Made by a program: the position numbers and the translations under genes. Shown here piece by piece: positions 1 through 11,914 of a stretch of 64,000 nt of DNA. Source of the DNA: Charina bottae. Lineage: Eukaryota > Chordata > Lepidosauria > Squamata > Charinaidae. Below the pieces are notes generated by a model. The model was given only the letters and a program-made list of their open reading frames with translations, had not been told where the DNA came from and did no database searches. The stretch covers positions 5,011,001 through 5,075,000 of the forward strand of contig JALMGJ010000016.1 in the NCBI GenBank assembly GCA_023362775.1, given 5' to 3'. Position 1 is the stretch's first letter, and the number at the start of each line of letters is the position of its first letter.

Positions 1-298
1 TATCTGGAGTGATATACCTACCACCTTTTCATAATTTTATAAACATTTTCTTTCAAGTTATAATTTAGTGTAAATTTTAAACCTTTGGTCCACATTTTTT
101 CCCACTGATTATATAAAATATTATAACCAAAATTTTTTGCTCATTTAATCATACTTTCCTTTGTTTGCTCATCTAATTTAAACTGCAATAATATTTTATA
201 TAATTTTGCAATATTATGTTCGTTATTCAAACATATTTGATTTTCTAACCATGTTATTTCTTTTACAAATTTATATTTCTTTTTGTCTAATTTGTATT
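1..298 (-). mobile_element. L1-A: fragment of an L1 LINE (ORF2 C-terminal part)
   Basis: Read on the minus strand this resembles the part of L1 ORF2 between the RT and the C-terminal zinc knuckle. It aligns by eye with 56000-56290 of L1-H, sharing the same word order around Lys-Leu-Asp-Lys-Lys and the Trp-Glu-Lys-Met-Trp block. It stops abruptly near 298, where copia integrase/RT coding sequence begins, so its 5' end is truncated there. The 3' end lies outside the window. I infer that it inserted into the copia element, because copia coding sequence is cut at this point. Confidence 0.7.
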
Positions 299-1453
299 CC
301 ATCTACTCTGCTCTTGTAATGGCAACTCCAATACGTCCTTGTAACTACGAGGTTCATAATTGATAAAACACACCTTTACATCACCTGGTGTATAACGTTG
401 AGGTGGTATGCCCTTGTTAACTCTCTCAGATCTGAGCAAAACTGTAGCATCCTGCATCATTGGCACACTAGGAGTTAATTCCTCTTCCTTCTTAATCACA
501 TCAGTGGACTCTCTCCGCTTTGAGAACTCAAAACTGCTCTGACTAGGAAGAAAAACTGCACTACTCCCGTGTAATCTCTGCCAATTGCTGTGGTCACTAA
601 AACTTGCTGATCTAGAGATAACAACTTTCCTGCCATCAGTGAACCTATATCCCTTGGTCCCTGGCTCATACCGTACAAACGTCATCTTCTGTGCTTTTGC
701 CTGCCCTTTCCTGCGTACCTCTTTATGCACGTGAACATAGGCAGTGCACCCAAACACTTTCAAATGAGCTAATGATGGCTTCTTGCCATATAACATATAA
801 TATGGAGTTTGATTTACAGACACACTCCATAACCTGTTAATTAAATAATTAGCAGTTAATATAGCCTCTCCCCAGTATTCTCTTGATAACCCTGAGTCAG
901 CTATAAGTGAATCCTTTACTGTCTGCAATGCTGATTATCTTTGTTCTGCCACTCCTGGCCCTGATTTGGTTCTCCTATGCACAATGCCCCTTCTACTGAG
1001 CCATTGCTGAAAACTACCACTCAGAAACTCAGTGCCCCGGTCAGTTTGTAAACTACACACCTTTGTGCTATATCTACGTTCCACAAACTGCACCCAGTTT
1101 CTAAACTTATCAAATGTTTGACTTTTAGCTTTCAATAGGTAACAGAACCCAAATCTGGTGTAATCATCTACAATGACTAAAACATATTTAGCACCCACTA
1201 TTGTGGCTGGTAATGGACCAATTAAGTCAGCGTGAACTAATTCAAAACATTTATGTGACTTTCTATCACTAAATTTGCTCACAGGAAATACTTTTGACTT
1301 TGCAACCTTACAAGCTGTGCAATCCAAATACACTTGGCACTGTTTCAAATTCATTCCAGAACTTGCTTCTGACATCTTTTCAATCACTTTGAAACTCGGA
1401 TGCCCCAGCCTTCTATGCCACAGATGTTCACATGAATCATGTGTTGGTTTGTT
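299..1453 (-). pseudogene. Copia GAG-pre-integrase and integrase (broken)
   Basis: The 935-1465 frame has the GAG-pre-integrase motif (LWHRRLGHPS, then a CTAC pair), followed by the integrase core. The core includes VHADLIGPLP, the DDYTRF block and QTDRGTEF, i.e. the D...D part of the DDE triad. A stop and frame break near 930 separates it from 287-928, which continues with SREYWGEAILTANYLINR and the copia phrase KPSLAHLKVFGCTAYVHV. Coding similarity ends near 298, where L1-A begins. No RT motif is present. The first codons overlap the TSD at 1436-1453. Confidence 0.85.
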
Positions 1454-3563
1454 TGTTTTTTCCATAAGTTTTATTAAATTTTAAAATACATATTAAGAGC
1501 TAATACAAAAGAAAAGAAATAGAAATACAAAGTAAGAAAAAGGAAAAGAAAAAGTGAAGTCAAAAAATAACAAACAAAGAAAATATAAAAAATAGATGTC
1601 CTCCAATTTATCCTTGAACTTTAAGTACAACAATTAACTTTAAATGTTAGTCCTTCATACAATACACAGAAACTTTTCTTTGTCATATACCCTATGATTT
1701 CTATAATCCAATCTTCTGTTCTTCATATAGGTTTCGCCTTTCTTGATATCTTCCAACAATCCATCTCTGGTTTCTACTCCTTAGAATAGTAATCAAATGT
1801 TCATTGTTGCATCAATTAAATGTTTTCCATTTGCTCTTTCCATTTTTACATCTATATTTATATCTTCAATAAAGTCCAATTAGTATAACAAATAAAGGCC
1901 TTATCTACGTCTAATAAAATACAGTATATTCTGTTCATGTTATGACTATATATTCCATTAATACATAATCTAACATATTACATAACATAATACATAATAT
2001 AGCAAAAATACAAAACCTAACATAACATATAACCTAATACATACAACATATTCTTGTAATAACCTACATTCTAATTCCATCTCATCATCTCATTGTCTTC
2101 TCATAAATGTGTCTCCAGAAAGAGTAATATATAATATCAACATATTTATTTATAATCTTGTATCTTACACTTAAAATATCATGTTTTTATGCATCTGTAC
2201 AGTTTCTCATATCTGTGCTTACTCTGTGTACAATACAAAATCCGCATTTTCATTAACCTTGCATTCCAAATCAATATCAATAAATCTCCTGTTTAGGTTA
2301 TGCCAATATCACAATATGCAACTTGTTTATTTCTGTAACTCATGTGGGATGACAAAATGTTTATTTTGCCATATCTATCAATTTGCATATTAAAATCTTC
2401 CTGTCTCAGCTGCCACAATGTATTTATGCCCAAACATTTAATAGACCACTTCCTGTAAAATATCATAATCTTCTTCTGTACCAATACATTCAAAGTCCTC
2501 TTTCCCTGTTTCTCTACTGGTTCGAAAGGTCTTTCCTCTGTTTCTAAATCTGTCCCTTGTATCTTCTGTTCCTGAGCCACCAAAACTATTAATATACGTT
2601 CTATGGATTTCTTAATTTGCAAAAAAAATTTGCTGGTTTCTTCCTTAAAATCCTGAAGTGCTGTGAGAAATGCCATTATTTGTTGTTCAAACCGTAATCA
2701 GCTGCCGTAGTCAAAACAAAAAATTTTCTCAGGGAGCAGGGAACAGCTGTTCTATTATTTATCAATAATGTCTATTTCTTTAAGTGAAAAAAGCTTTTAA
2801 AGTAAAAGATGAAAAAATTCCACAGAGCAGTATTTCAAACAGTTTGTAAAAGGAAAGATGAAAATATATTCCAAATGAAAGATAGTCCTTTCTAAAAAAA
2901 AGTAGAAAAAGAAAAAAAAAAGGTAGAGAGGCACACATTCTCTATACTTTATTCTTTATTCTTCTTTATTCTTCAGGCTGCAAGCTGCTTAACCCAAACA
3001 AACAATTTCTCAAAAGTCAGTTAGTTTGTCGAGTGAGAAATACCAACAAAGTCTCTTAAATCCCAATTTCTCTGATACAAAAGAAAGGCAGAAAAATACA
3101 AACTTGTTCACTATGTTGCCAAAATAAAATCTATCAAACTTCCACCAAAATTAATTATAGCAAAGAAAACACAAAATTAGCCAACATTTTGAACGAAGTC
3201 CAAAGATAAATTTTAGATAATAAAAATGTACTAATCTAAAAAAGAAAACTAATATAAAGTGGTCTAAAAGCTGGCTGTCACTCTTGTGTCTCCCAAGAGA
3301 CTTACGTTCTCTGCAGAGCTAGGATCCTCCTTCGGCCATTTCACTGCATTCACCCCCGTTCTTCTCCGCGGTGGAAACAACAAAGAAAAACAGGAGTGGG
3401 CAATTACAATGGCTCTGTGAGCAATCTTCTGGTTCCCCCTTCTCCAGGGGGAAACTTCAGTGGTCTGTAGACCCCTGCAAACAAGATAGAAAGTTAGCCA
3501 GGTCTCAGAGCTCAGAGCTCTGAGAAACTCTGACTTGTCGAGCTGCCAGCCAGGCTTGGAGTG
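1454..3563 (-). mobile_element. Non-autonomous L1-derived element inserted in copia (18-bp TSD)
   Basis: The 2,110-bp insert is flanked by identical 18-mers ATCATGTGTTGGTTTGTT at 1436-1453 and 3564-3581. The target ends TTTGTT/AA, the type of site cut by L1 endonuclease. The right end (3270-3563) resembles the GC-richer L1 5' UTR of L1-H (compare 61400-61640). The left end (1454-1620) resembles the L1-H 3' UTR at 55260-55390. Between them there is no ORF2 and no recognisable ORF1 RNA-binding domain. It therefore looks like an internally deleted L1 mobilised in trans, comparable in concept to HAL1-type elements. Confidence 0.75.
2293..2676 (-). pseudogene. Short ORF inside the non-autonomous L1 insert, function unknown
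   Basis: This 127-codon frame opens with MAFLTALQDFKEE and a Lys/Glu-rich, possibly helical first 40 residues. The rest matches no domain I recognise. Its place, downstream of the L1-like 5' UTR, suggests a decayed remnant of an ORF1 N-terminus, but no L1 ORF1 RRM signature follows. It may also be a chance ORF in an A-rich sense strand. Confidence 0.25.
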
Positions 3564-4757
3564 ATCATGTGTTGGTTTGTTAATTGTGGCTACATCATGG
3601 CTTCTGCGTGTCCTGGATTGTAGCATTTCATATAAATTGTTCTGTAAAACACCTTTACCACAAACATTATTATCCTTCATGACAATACATTCACCATTAC
3701 CAAACTGTACAGTATAACCCTGTGTATCCAATTGTGAAACACTTATAATATTGTACTCTAGTTCTGGTACACATAACATTGATAATTCAACATTTAATCC
3801 TGGTACATAAACAAATCCCTTACCAGTCACAGATGCAATGCTTCCATTAGCTAGACTAACATGGTCACGGTCAGCCTGCATAAAACTCTTAAACATCTGT
3901 CTGTTGTTGGCTACATGGTGACAAGCCCCGCTGTCAAGCAGCCATGGTCCCTTTAAATCCTTTACACTTGAAGTAATTAGTGACAGCTGTGCATTGTCTC
4001 CCGGCTTGGATATCCTCCGCTTAGCTTTAGGCTTCTGTTTCTTATCACAATGTTTCAACAAATGCCTTTCTGAGTTACAGCAAAAACATTTTCGCTTTAC
4101 AAATAAAACATTGTCAGACTTACCAGAATAACATTCCTGAACAGAAATACTGTTTTGCTTAGACCTAATTACATTAGAATTTAGCCTCCTCTGCTCTTCT
4201 TCCAATAATCTGCCAGACAAATAATTTACGGTTAAATCCCTTTCAGATAAAGACCCGAAGCTTGTAGCTAAATTATCCCACGTTTCATTTAGAGAACTGA
4301 GAATTACATACACTTTATTTGCTTCTGTAAACGGCATATCTCTCTGAGCCAACTGCTGAAACAAGTTTGTCATATAATGCAGGTGATCCCGAATATTATC
4401 AGTTACCCCTAATCTGGCGTGATAAAGTTTTCGTGTTAGCATAACCTTGCATAACGGTGTGCTTCTCAGATAAACATTCTTTAAAGCTTCCCAACACGCA
4501 CTTTCTAACATACATGTTCTAACATAACATAATTGGCTATCCTCCAGACATAAAATTATGCTTGCCAATGCTTTCTCATTCATTAACACAATCCTTTCTT
4601 CGTCTGACTCATGTGGAGGGTCAAGTACAATTTTCCAAAGACCTTCACGTCGAAGATACATCTCCATTTTATATGACCATGACGAATAATTAGTGTCATT
4701 CAGTCTTTCCAGAGGAAAACCTACCCCGACTGCTGGCAACATCTTCACTGAGCTCAT
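3564..4757 (-). pseudogene. Copia gag and protease (split ORF)
   Basis: The reading frame is open from 4979, but I place the gag start at the Met at 4757 (MSSVKMLP). The upstream residues are Cys/Trp-rich and lie in the leader. Gag follows the copia capsid pattern: a Leu-Asn-Asp-x-Asn-Tyr-x-x-Trp block near residue 18 and a UBN2-like body. A perfect CX2CX4HX4C zinc knuckle (CFCCNSERHLLKHC) lies near 4048-4091. The aspartic protease signature WLLDSGACHH lies near 3916-3945. The frame is uninterrupted to the TSD at 3564-3581, then runs into the foreign insert, whose 5' UTR keeps it open to 3264. On the far side of the insert the same NKPTHD residues recur before the integrase, as expected of a target-site duplication inside a coding region. 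Confidence 0.85.
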
Positions 4758-5082
4758 CTGTCCACAGCCCCTTCTGGGCAGACACCGATGATTAAAGACA
4801 CAGACCTTATCAGAATGTCCTCCAGCTGCAAAACAAGCGTAGGAGAAAAACACACACACACAGGCACGGAACCTGTTAAAGCTCCAAATCACTCCAAATA
4901 GCCACACGACTCCCAGATAGGCTTCCAAAGCTTCCAGCTCACAGACTGCACACAATCCCACGATCCACAGCCAGTCCAAATTTCTGTCTCTGGGGTCTCT
5001 GTCGCCTCTGGGCCTGTAACCTGTCGGGGCGAGCGGATGGAGCGGCCTGCTTCTCTCCTAGGCACCAGCGATCCAAGTACTA

Positions 5083-5475
5083 TGCAGTAAATAAACTCCA
5101 AACAGAAGTTATATCAAATATCCTATTTACTTATATACATACGTATTTACAGATCACTTCCACAGGTAACAAATGATAAACCAACGATACAGCATACACG
5201 AGGTAGAATGAGAAGAAATGAGAAGAAAGAATTACAGGACATCTCTGTATTTATATATAAACTGACTAATCACCTTATAGGTCACTCTCATTATCCACCA
5301 CACCCAACTTAACTCTAAGCACCTGTTGTATGAGTCACACACTGACACATCATCCCTACAACAATGGCTGCTAATTGGGTGACTCTGCAGAATATTTCCC
5401 CTTTCCCCTAAATATCAAGCCTCTCAATATAATTTATATCTAGCTGTAAATTCCTGGGTATATCAAACCCCAACA
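5083..5475 (-). repeat. Putative 5' LTR of the copia element
   Basis: On the minus strand this begins TGTTGGGG at 5475 and ends TGCA at 5083, giving 393 bp with the TG...CA ends expected of an LTR. A TATA-like run (TTTATATATAAATA) lies near 5249-5262. The gag start is about 325 bp downstream. No second LTR is visible because the 3' half of the element is missing, so both boundaries are inferred from the terminal dinucleotides and the junction with L1 DNA. Confidence 0.55.
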
Positions 5476-5886
5476 AAATTACATTATAAAATTAAGTACA
5501 ACTTCAACCCTCTTTCGCAACCACCTTTCGTTTCACCTCTCATACTTAGATTTTCTTACTCTCTTTAACCTTCTCAAACTCTTACTTTAAACATACTTCC
5601 TCTTATACACACAAACCCTGTCTAAATCTCCTCTCCTTTAACCTTCTTATACCCTCTACTCTCTTCTCCCACTCCTCTACCTACTCTTACCTTCTCTACT
5701 TCCTAATCCCCCTGATCCCCCTTTACTCTCCCCTAATTTTCACCTATTCGTCATTCTACCCCGCGAAGGGAAAAAAAAAAACGACTAACAAACAGGACTT
5801 CCTACTTTCCCAACATCATTTTCTACAACTATTTAGAAATAATCTCTAACATAATTAATTATTTATAAAAACAATTATTATTTACA

Positions 5887-8800
5887 TTAATTTCCCAATT
5901 GTAATTTTTGAGTTTTTTCTATAAATTTATAGAAAGGGCTCCAACATAAATTAAATTCATCCATATTCTTATCATTTAACAAATCCATTAATTTAGCCAT
6001 CTGTGCTAAATCCATCATTTTTATCAACCATTCATCGATTGTAGGTATGAAGTCCTCTTTCCAATGTTTTGCAAAGATGGTTCTGGCCGCAGTTATTAAA
6101 TAAAATAATAATTTCCCATATTTCTTATGTATGTCTGGTTTTGTAAATCCCAACAGGTACAGTTCTGGTTCTTTAGTAATGTCTTCTTCCAGTATTTCAC
6201 ATAAAGTTTGATGAATAGTATTCCAAAACCTTTTGGTTTTCTGGCAAGTCCACCAAAGATGAAAAAAGTTGCACACTTCTTTTTTACATTTCCAACATAT
6301 ATTGGATGTCATAATATTCATTTTTGACAATGTGTTAGGGGTTATATACCATCTGTACATCATTTTGAAAAAGTTTTCTTTCATATTATAATTCAAAGTA
6401 AATTTTAAATCTTTTAACCACATTTTTTCCCAATTATCCATTTGGATGCTATGGCCTAAATTTTCTTCCCATTTAATTATGCAGTTCTTTTTAGGTTGAT
6501 TTGTTGAATTAATTTGGATTAAAATTTTGTAAATTTTAGCTATCAAATGGTCATTTTCTTTCCATAACACATTGTCCCAATTTACTGAATTTTCTTTAAA
6601 CTTATAATTTTTATTATCCATTTTAAATTGTTCTTTAATCTGTAGATATGTAAACCAATTACAATTAAACCCTTCTTTTAGTAAGTCTTCTCTTGTTTTT
6701 AGTTTGTAGTTAGTACCCTCAAATACTAATAGATCTTTATATGTTAACCAATTACCTATATTCAAGTTTCCATGCCACACTTGTGCTTCCTGTGGCGAAA
6801 TCCACAGAGGCAAATTGGGTAAGAGTGAATTTTTATATTTATTCCAAATTTTTAAAATTGATTTTCTAATAGGGTGATAATTAAATGCCGTGTTTGCTTT
6901 AATCTTATTGTACCAAACATACGCATGCCATCCAAAACTAAGATTGTGCCCTTCTATATTAAGTAATTTACGATTATCCAATTTTAGCCAATCTCTAAGC
7001 TAACTAAGAACACATGCATCATAATATAATTTTAAATTTGGTAGACCAAAACCCCCATTTTCTCTAGTATCTTGTAAAAATTTGTACTTTATTCTCAGTT
7101 TTTTCCCCTGCCAAATAAATTTAGCCAAATCTCGTTGCCAATTTTGAAAAGTTTTATCGGTTATTACAATTGGTATTGTTTGGAATAAAAAGATGACTCT
7201 TGGAAGAATATTCATTTTTATCGTAGACAGTCTCCCCAAAAAGGATATCTGTAATTTCGTCTAAACTTGTAAATCCTGTTTTATTTTATTCCATAGTTTT
7301 GTATAATTATTTTTAAATAAATCCAAATTATTTGATGTTATTTCCACACCCAAATATCTTAATTTTTTAACAATTGCAAATCCCGTAGCCACTTCCATAT
7401 TATGTATATTGTTTTGGTTCATATTTAAATTTATCATCTTTGTTTTTTTGTTATTTATTTTAGACCCTGCCAATTCACCAAAATCTTGTATCTTTTTTTG
7501 TAATTGTTTAATTGTATTTTCCGGATTTTGTAAAGTGATTACCACATCATCAGCAAAAGCCCTTAATTTATAGTTTTCTTGTTTTACTTTTATCCCTTCA
7601 ATTTGATTATCTTTTCTTATATTTTCTAAAAGAACTTCTAATACTAAGATAAATAGGAGTGGAGAGATTGGGCAACCTTGTCTGGTACCCCTTCCTATAG
7701 TACAATTTTGGGTTGTGTCACCATTTACCACTATCTTGGCTGTCTGCATTGTATATATAGCTTGAATAGTGTTAATGGAGTTCTTACCATAGTCCATACT
7801 TTTCAACGTTTTAATCATAAAATCCCAATTTAAATTGTCAAATGCTTTTTCAGCATCTAAGAATAATAAAATTTGTTTTTCTTTATGTTCTTTTGCATAC
7901 ACAATTATATTTATAATAGATCTAATATTATCTTTAATGTGTCTTTTTGGGAGGAAACTAGATTGATCCGCATTAATCGTATCTTATAAAACAATTTTTA
8001 ATCTATTAGCCAAGATAGTGGTAAAAATTTTGTAATCAGTATTTAGCAGCGAGATTGGTCTAAAATTCTTGCATAGTGTCATGTCCTGGTCCGCTTTAGG
8101 AATCAAGATTATATTAGCATCGGTCCATGATTTGGGAACTGTATTTCCAGTCATTATCAAATTTAATAGAGTATTAAATGGTAATATGAGTTATTCTTGG
8201 AATAATTTGTAATATATAGCAGTAAATCCATCTGGACCTGGAGTTTTACCTGATTTTTGTTTTGGGATGGCATTTGAAATTTCTTGCATAGTAATGGGTT
8301 CATTAATGATTTCCTTTTGTATTTTAGATATTTTTTGCAATTTACTTTCTGTTAGATATATATCAGCCCTTGTTGTTTATTCATTCAGTTGCTTCCGACT
8401 CTTCGTGACTTCATGGACCAGCCTACGCCAGAGCTTCCTGTCGGCCGATATATCAGCCCTAGCCAAATCTATTTGTTGTTTTTGATATAAAATTGTATAA
8501 AAATCATGAAATGCTTTCTTGATACTTTGATTGTCTATTAACTCTTCCCCCTTTTCTATAATCTTATTTATAATTTTTCCCCTTCTTTTCTTAACTTAAA
8601 AGCTAGCCATTTACCAGCTTTATTTGCGTGTTGAAAGTATCTTTGCTTAACATACCTCAAGTTTTTTTCCATTTCCTCAGTTGTTAATAATTCTAGTTGT
8701 TTCTGTAATATAGTAATTTGATTTTTGGTGTCTTTGTCTCTTGGGTTACTTTGAAGTTCAATCTCTTTCGTCTTAATTTGTTCACATAACTTAGAAAAAA

Positions 8801-9480
8801 TTTGTTGTTTTATTTTTTTTAATGTTTGCCTAAAGACATAAAATGGCCCCATATATATGCTTTACTAGCATCCCAACTGATGTTATATTTATATTATCTT
8901 TCATATTTAAATCAAAAAATTCTTTTAGTTTATTTTTGCTCTCATCTAAATATACTTTGTTTCCTAATATGGATTTGTTTAGTCTCCATCTGTATGTCTT
9001 TGATAAAAATTTTAAATCTAATTGAATTGCATTGTGATCTGATAGTATTTTAGCCAAAATCGTCATATCTTTAATCTTATTTGCTAAGTTTTTTGAGATC
9101 CAAATCATATCAATTCTGGAATGGGACCTTGAAAGTTTTTTTGATTTTTATTTGGAGCATATATACCAATTACTAGTAATTTAGAATTTTGGATTTCAAT
9201 TTCAGTAATAATATATCTCCCATTTTCATCTTTTTGAATTAATTTAGGTTTTAAATAAGATTTTATGTATACTACTACTCCATTTTTTTTCATTTGCTGT
9301 GATAAATTCCAATCCTAATTTTTTATTAATTAAGTATTTTGTGTCTGTTTTTTTAATGTGAGTTTCCTGAAGGCATGTAATGTCAGGTTTTAGTTTATTT
9401 ATTAATTGAAATAATCATTTTCTTTTAACGGGCGAGTTAGCCCCATTAATATTCCAGGTAATAATTCTAAGCTCATTCAT
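5887..9480 (-). pseudogene. L1-B ORF2: endonuclease and reverse transcriptase, frameshifted
   Basis: The start ATG (9480-9478) overlaps the ORF1 stop by 8 nt (ATGAATGA), and ITWNINGANSP follows at once. The endonuclease, with CLQETHIKK near 9370, continues to about 8830. The linker is at 8568-8852. RT lies at 7261-7902 with FLDAEKAFDNLNW, RQGCPISPLLF and the FADD catalytic box (RAFADDVVI). Thumb and connection are at 7000-7239. The C-terminal domain is at 5887-6981, with an L1-type zinc knuckle CWKCKKEVCNFFHLWWTC. Several frameshifts and stops break the protein, and the BovB insertion at 8371 also interrupts it. Length and order match a full L1 ORF2 (about 1,200 codons). Confidence 0.85.
8371..8447 (-). 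mobile_element. 77-bp 5'-truncated BovB LINE tail with 13-bp TSD
   Basis: The reverse complement matches the last ~75 bp of the BovB at 26142-26218 (GGTCCATGAAGTCACGAAGA...CTGAATGAATAAACAACA) almost base for base. It is flanked by ATATATCAGCCCT at 8358-8370 and 8448-8460. This is a bona fide retrotransposition of only the 3' end, into L1-B ORF2. Confidence 0.85.
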
Positions 9481-10349
9481 TTACCAAGAGCGAGACAAAC
9501 TCTTTAGTATTAGCTACTCCTCCCTCTTTTTGATATTGAGTTTTCTCCTTCTCCTCTTTTCTCTGATCCTTAGGTTGAGCTATTTCTTTTTCAAATCTCT
9601 TCAAAAAATCTTTTGCTTTTAATAATGAGTTTAGTTTAAATCTTTGACATTTAAATGTCAAGCTTAAACCTTCAGGTATTTCCCACCTGAAATTAATATT
9701 ATTTTTCCCTAAGAGATCCATCAGAAATCTATACTCTTTTCTCTTCTTTAATATTTTACCTGGAATTTCTTTGAAAATAGTAATATCTTTCCCTTCTATT
9801 TCTATTCTTTTATTATAAGATGCCTGTATTATTATGTTTCTTACCTTTTTTTTGAAAATTCTATCAGAATGTCTCTTGGTTTATTGTATAAAGTTGCATA
9901 TTTAGAGTTTATCCTAAACATTTTTTCTATTTCCTCCTCTAGTCTTTCTTCCCAGTCAATTAAATTAGCTAGCATTGGTACAATTATTTCTCTCACATTG
10001 CTTTCCTTCTCTTTGGGTACACCTCTCAGTCTTATACAATGTTCTTTTTCTTTTAATTCCAATAATGTTATACGTTCTTCCCTATCTAAATTCTCTTCAC
10101 AATTATCAATCTGTTTCTTAGCTTCATGTATATCTTCTTTTAATTTTTTTTTTCTATCTTTCCCAGCTTCTGTTCTAATCTTTTTTCTAAACCTTCTAAT
10201 TTTTCTTCTAATACTTTTGTCACTGTTTGAGTAATTATCTGTGTAGTTTTAGCTGTAAAGTCTTCAAACAGTGGTTTTAGCCATTCACCTTCCCCAGCCT
10301 CTGATCCTCTTCTTACTTGTGTCATTTGTCTTCTAGTGCTTACACTCAT
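9473..10349 (-). pseudogene. L1-B ORF1: RNA-binding chaperone, frameshifted
   Basis: It starts MSVSTRRQMTQ at 10349. A predicted coiled coil (LEEKLEGLEKRLEQKLGKIE) follows, then the RRM-like part at 9841-10062 (IRLRGVPKEKE, then INSKYATLYNKPRDILIEF). The C-terminal domain at 9473-9721 contains NINFRWEIPEG and LKAKDFLKRF. Three frames are used, so indels separate the parts, one of them near an A-run around 9845. ORF1 ends ...VNE-stop, overlapping the ORF2 start. Confidence 0.82.
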
Positions 10350-10996
10350 TTTATTAATCTTATGTCTTATTTTTTAACTTATAGCAAAACTATCTTGTCT
10401 TATAATATAATTATCTAAATACAGTGATATATATATTTCAAACAATAATATAGCAAATAAGGAATAATTTTTATACTTTATATAGCAACTTAAACAAAAG
10501 TTCTATTGAAGTTTTACCAACAAAAAATGGCTTCCTTTGTTTGTTAATTAATTAATTAATACCGTCTTCATAGGAGTTCTCCGTAAGGAAATTATCTCTT
10601 TTCTTACCCAAACTCCTTCGCTTTGTTTCTTCCTTCAGAAACACTTAATTGCTTATTTGTATGTTATTTGATTGTTTTAGTGAAGTGGTCTGCTGCGCTT
10701 GTCTATTTCACAGACTTTTCCACACAGCTCCGACTTTCGCTTTTCCGCTTTCCAGCTTGTTATTTTCCACGAGTCAATGAAAACAATTAGACAAACAACA
10801 GTTGACTCGCTCTTCTCTCCAAGCCTTTCAAAGCCGCCGAAAGTTTTGTTTCCAAGAGAACCAAATCCTCCGCTCTCTCTGTCGCCGCTTTTTAGCTTTT
10901 TGTTTTCTCAAAGCTGGCTCGGGTCTGCGTGATTTTGATTTCTTTATGGAGCCTCATCTACTTTGCTCCAGCTGCCGTCCATCTTCACCGGAAGTC
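10350..10996 (-). promoter_or_regulatory. L1-B 5' UTR with terminal ETS-like box
   Basis: This is the GC-richer segment upstream of ORF1. The first transcribed bases would lie next to CCGGAAGT (10988-10995; ACTTCCGG on the sense strand), with GAAGATGG just downstream. CCGGAAGT is the core ETS-family binding sequence. The same box sits at the extreme 5' end of L1-F and L1-H. Promoter function is inferred from position and recurrence only. Confidence 0.5.
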
Positions 10997-11914
10997 CTAA
11001 TCACAAATCATTATTTTTTTTGAAATTATTCCTAGGTATTTTATCTTTAAAACCTGTTTTAGTTTCTAAAATTTCTTGATTATTTTGAGTCATATTTATG
11101 TTAATCATTTTTGTTTTTTGTTTATTTATTTTAAACCCGGCTAACTTTCTGTATTCTTCCAATTTTTCCATTCAATATTCTATTGAGTTTAATGGGTTTT
11201 GTAAAATAATAACTATGTCATCTGCAAAGGCCCTTAATTTAAAACTTTCTTGTTTAATCTTTATTCCTTCTATTTTTTTATCTTTTCTAATGTCTTCGAG
11301 AACTTCTAATACCAAAATGAATAATAGTGGAGATAAAGGGCAACCTTGCCTTGTTCCCTTCTCTAGCTTGCATTCTTGAGTGTTTTCTTCCTTTATAATA
11401 ATTTTAGCTTTTTGAGTAGTATATATTGATTTAATTACTTTTATAAATGATTCACCAAATTCCATATTTTCTAATATCTTGAACATAAAGTTCCAATTTA
11501 AGTTGTCAAATGCTTTTTCTGCATCAAGAAATAACAGGTTAATTTGTTTTGTTATTAAATTGGCCATATTCAATTACATAATTAATTATATTAATTCTAA
11601 TATTGTTCTTATATTGTCTTTTATTTGTCTTTTCGGCAAAAAACCACTTTGATCGTAATTAATAATATTTTGTAAAACCAATTTCAATCTGTAAGAATCA
11701 ATGTGAATAACTTATTATTTAGTAAGGAATAGTAATAGTAATAGTAAAGTTTATTGTTGTAACCACAGGTCATAACATAAGAATGCAATAAAATACAATA
11801 AAATATAATAACATTAAACAATAAAATGAAATTATAAAATAAAATAATAAAAGAAGCATTAAATATATAAGAAAAAGGTTACAGCAAAACAGAGCCAGAG
11901 CTACAACTAAGAGC

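Larger units (their letters stand above)
299..5475 (-). mobile_element. Ty1/copia LTR retrotransposon, 3' part missing, interrupted by an L1-derived insert
   Basis: Minus-strand order is LTR (5475-5083), leader, gag with zinc knuckle, protease, an L1-derived insert at 1454-3563, GAG-pre-integrase, integrase core and integrase C-terminus. The sequence breaks at about 298, just where copia RT would begin. Integrase before RT is the diagnostic copia order. RT, RNase H and the 3' LTR are absent from the window. The LTR end abuts the 3' UTR of L1-B, so copia probably landed there. Copia elements are a minor component of most vertebrate genomes. Confidence 0.85.
5476..10996 (-). mobile_element. L1-B: nearly complete L1 LINE
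   Basis: Minus-strand order is 5' UTR (10996-10350), ORF1 (10349-9473), ORF2 (9480-5887) and a 3' UTR with a purine-rich sense strand (5886-5476). The 5' end carries the ACTTCCGG box shared with other L1s here. Both ORFs are broken by frameshifts. A 77-bp BovB tail is inserted at 8371-8447. It sits inside the RT region of L1-C, which resumes at 10997. Its own 3' end meets the copia LTR at 5475, so the poly-A end and left TSD are not in the window. Confidence 0.88.

Noticed and set aside
3264..3563. C-terminal end of the copia gag-protease ORF
   Set aside because: It is read-through into the 5' UTR of the inserted L1-derived element, beyond the TSD.
4758..4979. N-terminal extension of copia gag up to 4979
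   Set aside because: It is Cys/Trp-rich, unlike gag, and lies in the leader; the Met at 4757 precedes the conserved gag block.
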